Positions 1 to 8,787 are shown, numbered from the stretch's first letter. The stretch is DNA of 64,000 nt from Pedobacter sp. Leaf170 (GCF_920984665.1 NZ_CAKLBP010000001.1:1020858-1084857); one strand, 5' to 3'. Notes: generated by a model from the letters alone, not told the origin. Program-made: numbers and translations.

Positions 1-46
1 AGTCGGCTGACTTAAAACTTAAAACGTAAAACGTAAAACTTTAAAA

Positions 47-292
47 ATGAATTTAGAAATATTAACTCCGGATAAAAAAGTTTTCGAAGGCGAAGTAACA
101 GCTGTTACCGTTCCCGGAACGTCAGGTTCTTTTCAGATTTTAAAAGACCATGCTGCTATCATTTCTACTTTAGAGGATGGAGAAGTTATTATAAAAGCAA
201 ACCAAAATGACGAGCAACGTTTTTTTATTAAAGGTGGAGTTGTTGAAGCCTTAAATAATAAAATTGTTGTCTTAGCAGAAGGTATTGCTTAA
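47..292 (+). CDS. atpC: ATP synthase F1 epsilon subunit, short form
   Basis: This is the epsilon subunit of the F1Fo ATP synthase, a rotor component that links gamma to the c-ring at the inner membrane. The 81 residues match the N-terminal beta-sandwich domain: MNLEILTPDKKVFEGEV opens it, a VPGTSGSFQILKDHA loop follows, and IKGGVVEALNNKIVVLAE closes it. Most bacterial epsilon subunits are about 130-140 residues and carry a C-terminal helical hairpin that inhibits ATP hydrolysis. That hairpin is absent here and the stop is followed by a terminator, so the gene is naturally short rather than cut. Short forms are known in Bacteroidetes and Chlorobi. It is probably the last gene of an atp operon (atpD-atpC) that begins left of the window. 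Confidence is high. Confidence 0.93.
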   Translation: MNLEILTPDKKVFEGEVTAVTVPGTSGSFQILKDHAAIISTLEDGEVIIKANQNDEQRFFIKGGVVEALNNKIVVLAEGIA

Positions 293-331
293 TCAATTTA
301 TTATATAGTTCTAAATTTATCTTTGGAACTT

Positions 332-370
332 AAAAAAGCCTTTTTGATTAATTTCAGAAAGGCTTTTTTG
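332..370 (+). terminator. Intrinsic terminator after atpC
   Basis: A 12-bp stem (aaaaaagccttt at 332-343 pairing with aaaggctttttt at 358-369) is followed by a T-run, 40 bases after the atpC stop. It ends the atp transcript. Confidence 0.85.
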
Positions 371-511
371 TGTTAATATTACAAGTTTCATTTTAAACTC
401 CTTTTTGGGTAAAAATTTACAATAAGCCCGAGTATATATTCCAGTCAAAAATTTGAATTGAGTATATTACCAGAATACCCAAATTATATTTTTTTTACAA
501 TAAATTTTTAA

Positions 512-1759
512 ATGGAATTATATTACTCATTCTCAGTACTCATTGTTATCGCGTCATTCTTTGCTTATCTCAATTTACGTTATCTAAAATTACCCTCAAC
601 CATTGGCATCATGATTATCGCGATGCTCGCCTCAGTTATATTGGTTATCACCGGAAGTCTATTTCCAAAAGCCTTTAATCATTTTTCTACATTACTTACT
701 GATGTAGATTTTACCGAAGTATTAATGGGCGCCATGCTAAACTTTTTGCTGTTTGCCGGTGCCATCCATATTAATTTAAAAGATTTAAAAGAACAACGGG
801 GACCTGTTATCATCTTCTCAACGGTTAGTGTTGTCATTTCTACATTTGCTGTAGGAGGAATATTATTTTTTCTCGGGCCGATATTAGGCATTCATATTCC
901 ATTCATTTTCTGCTTACTTTTTGGCTCTTTGATATCCCCTACCGACCCAATTGCCGTGATGGGCGTTTTAAAAGAGGCAAAAGTTAAAAAATCATTAGAA
1001 ACAAAAGTAGCCGGAGAATCACTTTTTAACGATGGTGTTGCCGTTGTGGTATTTGCAGTTATTCTTCAACTTACACAAACCAGTGAAGTAGAAATTTCAT
1101 TTTTTAGTATATCCTGGTTATTGATTAAAGAAGCTTTCGGAGGATTTATCCTCGGTGCGCTTTTAGGCTTAGGTGCATCTAACGCTATGCGGAAAATCGA
1201 CGATTATAAAGTTTCAGTTTTAATAACACTTTCGGTAGTAATGGGCGGATACCTGATTGCACATTCCATGCACATATCAGGACCCTTAACCATGGTTGCA
1301 GCTGGTATTGTGATTGGAAATTATGGTAAGCGAACAGCAATGTCTGCCACTACAAAAGATTACCTGAATAAATTCTGGGAGCTTATTGACGAAATCCTCA
1401 ATGCAGTTTTGTTTCTTTTTATCGGTTTCGAATTATTGATTATTCAAAACATCACATCATATTGGATAATCGGAACTGCAAGTATCGTTATTGTTTTATT
1501 CTCGAGATTTTTATCCATATATATTCCGGTTTTACTCATTCCATTTAAAAATAAATTTAGTAACGGAACAATTAAAGTTTTGGTTTGGGGTGGTTTACGC
1601 GGAGGAGTTTCTATTGCTTTAGCCTTATCAATGGATGAGGGACCATATAAACCTACATTAATTGCGGCTACCTATTTTGTTGTTGTATTTTCTATTATCG
1701 TTCAAGGACTTACAGTTGGAAAAGTAGCATCAAGAGTTCTTTCGAAGGAAGAAGAATAG
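512..1759 (+). CDS. CPA1-family cation:proton (Na+/H+) antiporter
   Basis: A 415-residue inner-membrane protein made almost entirely of hydrophobic helices, as expected for an NhaP/NHE-type sodium/hydrogen exchanger that exports Na+ (or K+) in exchange for protons. Family signatures visible are SPTDP at 142-146 and GESLFNDG at 168-175. The Asn-Asp pair (N173, D174) is the ion-binding centre in CPA1 exchangers. A GGLRGGVSIAL helix near residue 360 is also typical. There is no cytosolic C-terminal regulatory domain. The ATG at 512 directly precedes the first helix. The gene stands alone between two terminators. Ion specificity cannot be read from sequence. Confidence 0.9.
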   Translation: MELYYSFSVLIVIASFFAYLNLRYLKLPSTIGIMIIAMLASVILVITGSLFPKAFNHFSTLLTDVDFTEVLMGAMLNFLLFAGAIHINLKDLKEQRGPVIIFSTVSVVISTFAVGGILFFLGPILGIHIPFIFCLLFGSLISPTDPIAVMGVLKEAKVKKSLETKVAGESLFNDGVAVVVFAVILQLTQTSEVEISFFSISWLLIKEAFGGFILGALLGLGASNAMRKIDDYKVSVLITLSVVMGGYLIAHSMHISGPLTMVAAGIVIGNYGKRTAMSATTKDYLNKFWELIDEILNAVLFLFIGFELLIIQNITSYWIIGTASIVIVLFSRFLSIYIPVLLIPFKNKFSNGTIKVLVWGGLRGGVSIALALSMDEGPYKPTLIAATYFVVVFSIIVQGLTVGKVASRVLSKEEE

Positions 1760-1780
1760 TATCACATAAATTAATATACT

Positions 1781-1816
1781 AATGCCAATGCAAAATTCAT
1801 TGGCATTTTGTTTTTA
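1781..1816 (+). terminator. Intrinsic terminator after the antiporter
   Basis: A perfect 10-bp stem (aatgccaatg at 1781-1790, cattggcatt at 1798-1807) with a 7-base loop and a T-rich tail starts 21 bases after the antiporter stop. Confidence 0.8.
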
Positions 1817-2122
1817 TGGACATTTCTGTAAAGATTAGTTCTATAAAAAAACTACAAAAATTTTCACTTTTTGATTAAATACAGAAGTTTTAAGAAGAAA
1901 AATGGTGAATTTACAATGCAAGCATAACAAACATACCGTATACCGTTTTGATATTTGGTATGCGGTCATCAGCATATAATCACCAAAAGCTCCGGCAAAC
2001 GAAACAATATTCGTTAATTTGACTTAAAAAAGGAATATAATTCTAATTTCACTTTTTTTTAATTTCCTTTGGATATTAATGAACCAAAAACTAAATTGGT
2101 ATTTATAAACAATCAGGAAATA
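1817..2122. other. Intergenic region upstream of the ilv leader
   Basis: AT-rich sequence without a convincing gene. It contains one hairpin, accgtatacc (1935-1944) against ggtatgcggt (1957-1966), one wobble pair, no T-run, so not a terminator. The ilv operon promoter should be here, but I could not find a clean TAnnTTTG box. A TTG-initiated frame opens at 2069, but only its downstream part (from 2123 or 2201) looks meaningful. Confidence 0.4.
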
Positions 2123-2200
2123 ATGATCTATCAAAGTAACACAATTTCGAATCAGGCTACTGCAATTGCAGCTGGTAATGTTGTGTTCTTACCTGTCATT

Positions 2201-2257
2201 ATGCTCAATCTACTACTCCTAAATATTTTACCAGGAAAGAAGATGGGCTGCTTTTAA
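2201..2257 (+). CDS. Leucine-rich leader peptide of the ilv/leu operon
   Basis: An 18-codon frame reading MLNLLLLNILPGKKMGCF ends 22 bases before an intrinsic terminator that itself precedes ilvE. Six of its first ten codons are Leu and one is Ile. Five of the Leu codons are CTC or CTA (2204-2221), which look uncommon here against TTA in the neighbouring genes. That matches leader peptides of leu and ilv attenuators, where ribosome stalling on scarce charged tRNA-Leu controls read-through. An in-frame ATG at 2123 would give a 44-residue version whose extra part adds Val/Ile/Leu (NVVFLPVIM). No clear Shine-Dalgarno is seen for either start, which is normal in Bacteroidota. Function is inferred from composition and position. 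Confidence 0.6.
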   Translation: MLNLLLLNILPGKKMGCF

Positions 2258-2313
2258 TAGATATAAACAAAATATACTTAAAGCGTCCTGACAAAAACAG
2301 GGCGCTTTTTTTT
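2232..2313 (+). promoter_or_regulatory. Putative transcription attenuator of the ilv operon
   Basis: The terminator is an 11-bp stem, aaagcgtcctg (2280-2290) with cagggcgcttt (2298-2308), a 7-base loop and a T-run to 2313; ilvE starts at 2334. The 5' arm can pair instead with leader sequence: cagga (2232-2236) with tcctg (2286-2290), and nested inside it gcttt (2250-2254) with aaagc (2280-2284). A ribosome stalled on the Leu codons at 2204-2221 would leave that alternative free and prevent termination. A ribosome reaching the stop at 2255-2257 would cover 2250-2254 and favour termination. The stem and tail are seen directly; the switch is inferred. Confidence 0.65.
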
Positions 2314-2333
2314 AAATAATAAAACACAGTATT

Positions 2334-3224
2334 ATGAAATACTATAATTCTAATACGATTATATACCTTGATGGAAAATTTGAAAAGGCTGTAAATAGCA
2401 GCACTGATCTTTACGGCCAATCATTGCATTATGGTTACGCTGCTTTTGAGGGTATTAGAGCATACAAAACACACAACGGCAATCGCATCTTTAAAGCAGC
2501 TGCCCATTTCGACCGCCTAGAGCGTTCTTGCCAATTGGCAAATATTCCTTTCCCTTGGGATAAACAGGAATTAATAAAAGAAACTTATAAGTTGCTTACG
2601 CTAAATAAGCTAAAGGATGCATACATCCGTCCATTAGTTTTTTGCCACCCCAACATGAAATTGAATGGTCCAACCGGTGTTTCAATTTTAATCTGTGCAT
2701 GGGATTGGGATGCTTATTCTGGCAATAAGTTATTAAAATTAACCATTTCAGATTACGAAAGACCAAATCCGAAATCTACACCAATGGAAGCTAAATTGAG
2801 CGGAAACTATGTAAACTCAATTTTAGCTACAACCGCAGCCAATATTAAAGGTTATGATGAAGCTTTGCTTTTGGATATGAACGGCTTTGTAGCCGAAGCA
2901 TCAGGTGCAAACATCTTTATAGAAAAAGATGGTAAACTTTACACGCCATCTTTAGGAAATATTTTACCTGGAATTACCAGAGCAACGGTTAAAGAACTTT
3001 GTACAGTTCTAGATATCGAGTGCATCGAGCAGAAATTGACTGTTGAAGATTTGAGAAATGCAGATAGCGCTTTCTTATGTGGAACAGCTACAGAGATTGC
3101 TGGTATTGCTTCAATTGATGATATCGTTTTCCGTTCATTATGGAGAGAATCTATCGGTTATACCATACAACGGGCTTATAAAAACCTTGTGCTAGAAAAA
3201 GTGAACTACGAAGTGATTATATAG
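2334..3224 (+). CDS. ilvE: Branched-chain amino acid aminotransferase
   Basis: A PLP fold-type IV transaminase that catalyses the last step of Val, Leu and Ile synthesis, moving an amino group from glutamate to the 2-keto acids. The 296 residues fit the IlvE length. Visible marks are LHYGYAAFEGIRAY at 31-44, EAKLSGNY around K154 (expected PLP lysine) and GYDEALLLDMNGFVAEASG, the cofactor-binding stretch. A D-alanine aminotransferase or ADC lyase shares the fold, but the FEGIRAY segment and the ilvD/ilvB neighbours favour IlvE. It is the first structural gene behind the attenuator, 20 bases past its T-run, and probably leads the whole operon. Confidence 0.93.
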   Translation: MKYYNSNTIIYLDGKFEKAVNSSTDLYGQSLHYGYAAFEGIRAYKTHNGNRIFKAAAHFDRLERSCQLANIPFPWDKQELIKETYKLLTLNKLKDAYIRPLVFCHPNMKLNGPTGVSILICAWDWDAYSGNKLLKLTISDYERPNPKSTPMEAKLSGNYVNSILATTAANIKGYDEALLLDMNGFVAEASGANIFIEKDGKLYTPSLGNILPGITRATVKELCTVLDIECIEQKLTVEDLRNADSAFLCGTATEIAGIASIDDIVFRSLWRESIGYTIQRAYKNLVLEKVNYEVII

Positions 3225-3311
3225 ATATGAGTTTTGAGATTGAGATTTGAGAAAAAATTTTCAAGTACCAACCTCTAAAACTAATGAACAACTGAACTAA
3301 TAAACTAATCA

Positions 3312-4994
3312 ATGAGCGAATTAAACAAATACAGTAAAACATTTACACAAGACCCAACACAACCGGCGGCGCAGGCGATGCTTTACGGAATCGGCTTAAC
3401 GGATGCAGATATGGCAAAAGCTCAAGTTGGTATTGCAAGCATGGGTTATGATGGCAACACCTGCAACATGCACCTTAACGATCTTGCAAAAGATGTTAAA
3501 GCAGGCGTTTGGAAAAATGATTTAGTGGGTTTGATTTTTAATACAATTGGCGTTAGTGATGGTATGAGTAACGGTACTGATGGTATGCGTTATTCATTGG
3601 TTAGCCGCGACGTAATCGCTGATAGTATCGAAACGATTTGTGGTGGTCAATACTATGATGGAATTATTTCTATACCAGGCTGCGATAAAAATATGCCAGG
3701 TGCTATTATGGCAATGGCTCGTTTAGATCGTCCGTCAATTATGGTTTATGGTGGTACAATTGCACCAGGTCATTACAAAGGGAAAGAATTAAATATCGTT
3801 TCGGCTTTTGAAGCATTGGGACAAAAAATCTGTGGTAATTTATCTGATGAAGATTATCAGGGCATCATAAAACACACTTGTCCGGGTGCTGGCGCTTGTG
3901 GCGGCATGTATACAGCAAATACCATGGCTTCTGCTATTGAGGCATTAGGAATGAGTTTACCCTATTCCTCTTCAAATCCTGCGGTTAGTCCGGAGAAAAA
4001 ACAAGAATGTTTGGATGCCGGCAAATACATCAAAATTCTATTAGAAAAAGATATTAAACCATCTGATATCATGACGAGAAAAGCGTTTGAGAATGCAATT
4101 CGGTCAATCATTATATTAGGTGGAAGTACCAATGCAGTATTACATTTTATCGCCATGGGTAAAGCTATTGGTGTAGAAATTACTCAAGATGATTTTCAAC
4201 GCATGAGTGATGTAACGCCTGTGTTAGCCGATTTTAAACCAAGCGGAAAATACTTAATGCAAGATTTGCATCAATATGGAGGTATCCCTGCAGTATTAAA
4301 GTTTTTGTTAAACGAAGGTTTATTACATGGCGACTGCTTAACCGTAACCGGAAAAACTGTTGCAGAAAATTTGGCCGATGTAAAATCTATTATGGATTAC
4401 GACCAGAAAATCATTCAAAAACTGAGTGAGCCGATTAAAGCAACTGGTCACTTGCAAATTCTTTATGGAAATTTAGCCGAGAAAGGTTCTGTAGCAAAAA
4501 TAAGCGGTAAAGAAGGCGAAAAATTTGAAGGTCCGGCTAGAGTTTTTGATGGCGAGCATGATTTAATTGCGGGTATTTCTAGCGGTCGCGTAAAGCCAGG
4601 TGATGTAATTGTAATTAAAAACTCTGGCCCTGTTGGTGCACCGGGCATGCCGGAAATGTTAAAACCAACTTCAGCAATTATTGGTGCTGGTTTGGGTAAA
4701 TCGGTGGCTTTAATTACCGATGGTCGTTTCTCTGGCGGAACCCACGGTTTTGTGGTTGGGCACATCACTCCCGAATCATACAAAGGTGGTTTAATCGGTT
4801 TGGTAGAAGATGAAGATCCAATCCTAATTGATGCTGTTAATAACATCATAGAATTGCAGGTAAGCGATGATGTCATCGCAGAGCGAAGAAAGAAATATGT
4901 GCAGCCAGAGTTAAAAGTAACTAAAGGCGTGCTTTATAAATATGCTAAAACCGTTTCAGATGCCGCAAGTGGTTGCGTAACTGACGAATATTAA
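3312..4994 (+). CDS. ilvD: Dihydroxy-acid dehydratase
   Basis: Converts 2,3-dihydroxy-isovalerate and 2,3-dihydroxy-3-methylvalerate to the 2-keto acids used by IlvE, in the cytoplasm, with an iron-sulfur cluster. The 560 residues match the IlvD/Edd family. Cluster cysteines are at C51 (GNTCNMHL), C124 (PGCDKNMPG) and C196 ([10 protein letters not shown]), a three-cysteine layout typical of a [2Fe-2S] enzyme. [14 protein letters not shown] and [17 protein letters not shown] mark the C-terminal half. A sugar-acid dehydratase has the same fold, but the pathway neighbours settle the call. It lies 87 bases after ilvE on the same strand. Confidence 0.95.
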   Translation: MSELNKYSKTFTQDPTQPAAQAMLYGIGLTDADMAKAQVGIASMGYDGNTCNMHLNDLAKDVKAGVWKNDLVGLIFNTIGVSDGMSNGTDGMRYSLVSRDVIADSIETICGGQYYDGIISIPGCDKNMPGAIMAMARLDRPSIMVYGGTIAPGHYKGKELNIVSAFEALGQKICGNLSDEDYQGIIKHTCPGAGACGGMYTANTMASAIEALGMSLPYSSSNPAVSPEKKQECLDAGKYIKILLEKDIKPSDIMTRKAFENAIRSIIILGGSTNAVLHFIAMGKAIGVEITQDDFQRMSDVTPVLADFKPSGKYLMQDLHQYGGIPAVLKFLLNEGLLHGDCLTVTGKTVAENLADVKSIMDYDQKIIQKLSEPIKATGHLQILYGNLAEKGSVAKISGKEGEKFEGPARVFDGEHDLIAGISSGRVKPGDVIVIKNSGPVGAPGMPEMLKPTSAIIGAGLGKSVALITDGRFSGGTHGFVVGHITPESYKGGLIGLVEDEDPILIDAVNNIIELQVSDDVIAERRKKYVQPELKVTKGVLYKYAKTVSDAASGCVTDEY

Positions 4995-5064
4995 AATAAG
5001 TTCAGGTTTGCGGATGTAAACCTTGACCATTAGTCATCCCGACTAAATAATAAAATGAATTACT

Positions 5065-5649
5065 ATGCAAATAATCAAAAGTATTCAAAATAGAATTTAT
5101 GAAATTCGGGGTGTAAGAGTAATGTTGGATTTCGATTTGGTAGTACTTTATGAAGTTGAAACAAGGGTTTTAAATCAAGCCGTGAAGCGTAATATTCAAC
5201 GTTTTCCAGATGATTTTATGTTTCAACTTACTAAGCTGGAGTTTGAAAATTTGAAATTAGAGAACAGCAATCAAGGTATGTCATCACAAACTGTGATGAC
5301 ATAGAATCCGAACTTGATATCACAAATTGTGATATCAAGTTATGGAGGGATTAGAAAAATGCCCTATGCTTTCACAGAGCAAGGCGTAGCAATGTTAAGC
5401 GGAATTTTAAGAAGCGAAAAGGCAATTAACATGAATATTGCCATAATGAGAGCTTTTGTTGATGTAAGAAAAATCATACTCAAACAAAATAACTTAAACG
5501 AGCAGCTCTTAGAAATTAAAGAGCGACTTGGAGAACACGATGTTCAACTAAATGAGCTTTATGATGCAATGGATAATCTTTTAGATGAAAAAATTGCACA
5601 GTTGAAATGGAAAGATAGGGAGCGAATCGGATTTAAAATAAAAGAATAA
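5065..5649 (+). pseudogene. ORF6N-domain (KilA-N-like) gene interrupted by an in-frame TAG
   Basis: Two consecutive pieces in the same frame (5065-5304 and the part after 5305) join across one TAG at 5302-5304. Read through, they give a 194-residue ORF6N-domain protein, a phage-related DNA-binding family common in Bacteroidota. The first piece starts [18 protein letters not shown] and [11 protein letters not shown]; the second holds YGGIRKMPYAFTEQGVAML and a coiled-coil-like tail (LNEQLLEIKERLGEHDVQL). The stop lies at the end of a 27-bp palindrome and is followed by a second, 31-bp palindrome. The gene interrupts the ilvD-ilvB spacing and has nothing to do with the pathway. It may be a disabled mobile-DNA gene. 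A sequencing error or functional split is possible. Confidence 0.7.
5277..5341. repeat. Two tandem near-perfect palindromes inside the ORF6N gene
   Basis: The first palindrome has 12-bp arms (5277-5288 and 5292-5303) around aac. The second has 15-bp arms (5311-5325 and 5327-5341) around one base. Both share the core atcacaaa-tgtgat. Reading the + frame they encode related peptides (SSQTVMT and ISQIVIS). They could be operator-like sites, hairpins, or a duplicated palindromic insertion. Confidence 0.85.
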
Positions 5650-5670
5650 TAGAACAGCAAAAACGTAATT

Positions 5671-7416
5671 ATGGAAACTGCACAAGATACATTACAAACC
5701 GAAGCAAAGGCTGAAACAAAGCGCACTTTTAAAGGAACGGGCTCTCAGGTTTTGTTAAATGGATTAATTGAAGAAGGCGTAACAACCATTTTTGGTTATC
5801 CTGGTGGGGCAATTATGCCAATTTACGATGCACTTTATGATTACACTGATAAATTGCAACATATCTTGGTACGCCACGAGCAAGGTGGTATCCATGCCGC
5901 TCAGGGTTTTGCCAGAGCAAGCGGTAAAGTAGGTGTTTGTTTCGCTACAAGTGGCCCTGGTGCAACCAACCTGGTAACAGGATTAGCTGATGCTCAAATC
6001 GATAGCACACCTTTAGTTTGTATCACAGGTCAGGTTTTTGCACATTTATTAGGGACTGATGCATTTCAGGAAACGGATGTAATTAACATTACTACTCCGG
6101 TTACTAAGTGGAATTATCAGGTTACCGATGCAAAAGAAATTCCGGAAGTTTTAGCGAAGGCCTTTTACATCGCAAAAAGCGGTAGACCAGGACCAGTTTT
6201 AATCGATATAACTAAAAATGCTCAAATACAAATTGAGGAATTTCCTGAATATGTTAAGTGCAATCATATCCGTTCTTATCGCCCGAAACCAAAAGTTAGA
6301 GCAGAATATATCGAGCAAGCAGCTAAATTAATAAACGAGGCGAAGAAACCATTTATATTGTTTGGACAAGGTGTTGTTTTAGGCACTGCAGAACAAGAAT
6401 TTAAAGCCTTTATAGAAAAAAGCGGCATTCCTGCAGCCTGGACAATTATGGGCGAAGGTGCCATTCCAACTTCGCACCCATTAAATGTTGGTATGTTAGG
6501 AATGCATGGAAATTACGGACCCAATGTTTTAACCAATGAATGTGATGTTTTAATTGCCATTGGAATGCGTTTTGATGACCGCGTGACAGGTCGCTTGGAT
6601 AAATATGCGAAACAGGCAAAAGTTATTCATTTTGATATAGATCCGGCCGAAATTGACAAAAATGTAAAAGCAGATGTTGGTGTTTGGGGCGATTGCAAAG
6701 AAACTTTACCGCTTTTAACCAATTTAGTTGATGAGAAACAACACAATGACTGGGTTGCAAAATTCAGAGAATATAATCAGAAAGAAATAGACCAGGTTAT
6801 CACGCCAGAGCTTTATCCGCAAGGCGATGAAATGACAATGGGCGAAGTATTGCGCAACATCAACGAAATATGCGGTGGCGATGCCGTAATTGTTACTGAT
6901 GTTGGTCAGCACCAAATGGTAGCCTGCCGTTATGCAAAATTTAACAACACCCGTAGTAACATTACCTCCGGTGGTTTAGGCACAATGGGTTTCGGTTTAC
7001 CGGCAGCAATAGGTGCTAAGTATGGTGCGCCAAATAAAACGGTTATTGCTATTATTGGCGATGGTGGTTTTCAAATGACGCCACAAGAGTTAGGTACGAT
7101 TATGCAATTTGGTGCGGCCGTTAAAATCCTGATTTTAAATAACCGCTTTTTAGGAATGGTTCGCCAGTGGCAGGAATTGTTTAACGATAAGCGTTACTCT
7201 TCGGTAAACATTACTAGTCCGGATTTTGTGGCTTTGGCTAAAGCGTATTACATTGAAGCCGATAAGGTTGAAGAACGCACTAACCTAAGAACTGCTTTAG
7301 AAACGATGATTAACCATGAAGGTTCTTACTTATTAGAAGTAATGGTTGGAAGAGAAAATAACGTATTTCCAATGGTTCCGCAGGGTATGAGCGTAAGCGA
7401 AATTAGATTAAAGTAA
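5671..7416 (+). CDS. ilvB: Acetolactate synthase large (catalytic) subunit
   Basis: Thiamine-diphosphate enzyme that condenses pyruvate with pyruvate or 2-ketobutyrate, the first common step of Val/Leu/Ile synthesis. The 581 residues contain the three TPP-enzyme domains. E70 in VRHEQGGIHAAQGFARA is the conserved glutamate that activates ThDP. SGPGATNLVTGLADA follows in the N-terminal domain. GDGGFQMTPQELGTI starting at residue 463 is the Mg/ThDP-binding motif. FGYPGGAIMPIYDAL near residue 41 is typical of biosynthetic AHAS. The small subunit gene ilvN is next, 132 bases downstream. The first 20 residues are poorly conserved, so the start could be slightly later. Confidence 0.95.
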   Translation: METAQDTLQTEAKAETKRTFKGTGSQVLLNGLIEEGVTTIFGYPGGAIMPIYDALYDYTDKLQHILVRHEQGGIHAAQGFARASGKVGVCFATSGPGATNLVTGLADAQIDSTPLVCITGQVFAHLLGTDAFQETDVINITTPVTKWNYQVTDAKEIPEVLAKAFYIAKSGRPGPVLIDITKNAQIQIEEFPEYVKCNHIRSYRPKPKVRAEYIEQAAKLINEAKKPFILFGQGVVLGTAEQEFKAFIEKSGIPAAWTIMGEGAIPTSHPLNVGMLGMHGNYGPNVLTNECDVLIAIGMRFDDRVTGRLDKYAKQAKVIHFDIDPAEIDKNVKADVGVWGDCKETLPLLTNLVDEKQHNDWVAKFREYNQKEIDQVITPELYPQGDEMTMGEVLRNINEICGGDAVIVTDVGQHQMVACRYAKFNNTRSNITSGGLGTMGFGLPAAIGAKYGAPNKTVIAIIGDGGFQMTPQELGTIMQFGAAVKILILNNRFLGMVRQWQELFNDKRYSSVNITSPDFVALAKAYYIEADKVEERTNLRTALETMINHEGSYLLEVMVGRENNVFPMVPQGMSVSEIRLK

Positions 7417-7447
7417 TTAAGGGCTAATAATTAAAACCTGACCCATT

Positions 7448-7528
7448 CGTCATCTAGACTGGAGCACAGTCTCTAACTTTCGGGAGAGCGGGATTTGACA
7501 AAGATTTCTCCACAAGGTCGAAATGAGG
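7448..7528. repeat. Degenerate palindromic intergenic element
   Basis: Sequence between ilvB and ilvN starts cgtcatctagactggag and ends ccacaaggtcgaaatgagg. It resembles the dispersed Bacteroidota palindromes whose ends read cgtcat and atgacg, here imperfect. It carries a TTG-initiated extension of the ilvN frame (from 7495) that I regard as spurious. A similar half-element lies at about 5018-5044 after ilvD. Confidence 0.55.
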
Positions 7529-7548
7529 GCAAAACAAAAAAAATTATC

Positions 7549-8187
7549 ATGACTACTGAAAATACATTAGAACATAAAATAGCAAAAGCCGATTACGAAG
7601 GTAAGCAGGAATATACCATCACGGTTTATGCTGAAAATCGTATTGGTTTATTAAACAGAATAGCTATTATCTTTTCGAAAAGAAAAATCAATATCGAAAG
7701 TTTAAATACTTCTCCATCTGAAATTGATGGCATACATCGTTTCAATATTGTGATTACGGAAAGCTATGATGTGGTGCGTAAACTTGCCCGCCAGATTGAG
7801 AAACAGGTTGAAGTTTTAAAAGTATATTTCAACACCAATGATGAAATAATTTGGCAGGAATTGGCTTTGTATAAAGTTTCTACTGATGAAATTGCCGAAA
7901 AAGTAACCGTTGAGCGTTTGCTTAGACAATACGGTGCAAGTGCGGTTGTTATTCGTAAAGATTATACTGTTTTTGCAGTTACCGGGCACAGAGAAGAAAC
8001 CGATGCATTAGTAAAAGCTTTAGAACCTTATGAGTTGATTGAATTTGTACGTTCTGCCAGAGTTGCGATTATTAAAGACAGCGCTGGTTTCCATGAAAAA
8101 TTAAAAGAATTTGAAGCTTTTGAACCTGGAGAAGAATTGGTAGAAAATGAATTCTTAGATAAAGGCGAGAAGATATTTACCATGTAA
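7549..8187 (+). CDS. ilvN: Acetolactate synthase small (regulatory) subunit
   Basis: Regulatory partner of IlvB that binds branched-chain amino acids and gives feedback inhibition. With the ATG at 7549 it is 212 residues. An ACT domain begins at about residue 20 (EYTITVYAENRIGLLNRIAIIF) and a second alpha/beta region follows (YTVFAVTGHREETDALVKAL). I chose the ATG over the in-frame TTG at 7495 because the extra 18 codons read through a degenerate repeat and have no family similarity that I recognise. The length is in the range of the longer IlvN/IlvH proteins. It belongs to the same + strand transcription unit. Confidence 0.92.
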   Translation: MTTENTLEHKIAKADYEGKQEYTITVYAENRIGLLNRIAIIFSKRKINIESLNTSPSEIDGIHRFNIVITESYDVVRKLARQIEKQVEVLKVYFNTNDEIIWQELALYKVSTDEIAEKVTVERLLRQYGASAVVIRKDYTVFAVTGHREETDALVKALEPYELIEFVRSARVAIIKDSAGFHEKLKEFEAFEPGEELVENEFLDKGEKIFTM

Positions 8188-8207
8188 TCAGTAATACGTG
8201 ATAAGTG

Positions 8208-8245
8208 GTAAGTTATACGTAAAGGTCGTAAAACGTATAACTTAC
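8208..8245. repeat. Hairpin between ilvN and the DinB-like gene
   Basis: A perfect 13-bp inverted repeat, gtaagttatacgt (8208-8220) and acgtataacttac (8233-8245), with a 12-base loop and no T-run. It may affect mRNA stability or simply be a repeat remnant. Confidence 0.6.
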
Positions 8246-8264
8246 AACCTAAAACATTAAAACA

Positions 8265-8726
8265 ATGAACGAAGTATTTGAATTTATAATCAACTCGAGA
8301 AAGGCATTTATTAAACTAATTGATGGCTTAAGCATTGAGCAACTGAATAAAATTCCTGATGGATTTAATAATAACATCATCTGGAATTTCGGGCATATTG
8401 TGGTTAGCACGCAAACGCTTTGTTATGTGCGCACTGGAGTTTTAGCCGATACCAGTTCAGTGAAATACAACGAGTTTTACAGGAAGGATACTAAACCAAC
8501 CTATACTGTTACCGAAGAAGAAGTTGCCGAATTAAAGGCAATTGCAATAGAAAGTGTCGAAAAAATAAAGGAAGATTATGCGAAGGGTCTGTTTGCAAAC
8601 ACCATCCCCTATTCAACTGCAACTTTCGGTGCGCAACTACATAGTATTGAAGAAATTTTAATTACAACCATAGGACATGACAACCTGCATTTTGGATATG
8701 CCTTAGCATTGAAAAAATTAGTTTAA
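8265..8726 (+). CDS. DinB/YfiT-like metal-binding protein
   Basis: A 153-residue cytoplasmic protein of the DinB-like four-helix superfamily. These proteins bind a metal with three histidines, and some act in thiol (bacillithiol-type) transfer. Likely ligands are the histidine in NFGHIVVSTQT near residue 43 and the two in GHDNLHFGYA near residues 137-142. The substrate is unknown. It is inserted in the BCAA operon between ilvN and ilvC without an obvious pathway role. The window also carries bshC (46488-48074), so a bacillithiol-dependent transferase is conceivable, but that is inference. Confidence 0.75.
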   Translation: MNEVFEFIINSRKAFIKLIDGLSIEQLNKIPDGFNNNIIWNFGHIVVSTQTLCYVRTGVLADTSSVKYNEFYRKDTKPTYTVTEEEVAELKAIAIESVEKIKEDYAKGLFANTIPYSTATFGAQLHSIEEILITTIGHDNLHFGYALALKKLV

Positions 8727-8787
8727 AAATGGAAGATGTGAGGCGGAAAACGGATGATGGTTTGAAACACCGAACAGAAGTTTTTTT

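Noticed and set aside
4463..4876. 137-codon minus-strand frame inside ilvD
   Set aside because: It is a shadow of the ilvD coding frame, with no independent features.
5277..5341. Tandem palindromes as a CRISPR array or an attachment site
   Set aside because: Only two units, palindromic, with no spacer regularity and no integrase or cas gene nearby.
7495..7548. N-terminal extension of IlvN from a TTG
   Set aside because: It reads through a degenerate palindromic repeat; the ATG at 7549 starts just before the ACT domain.
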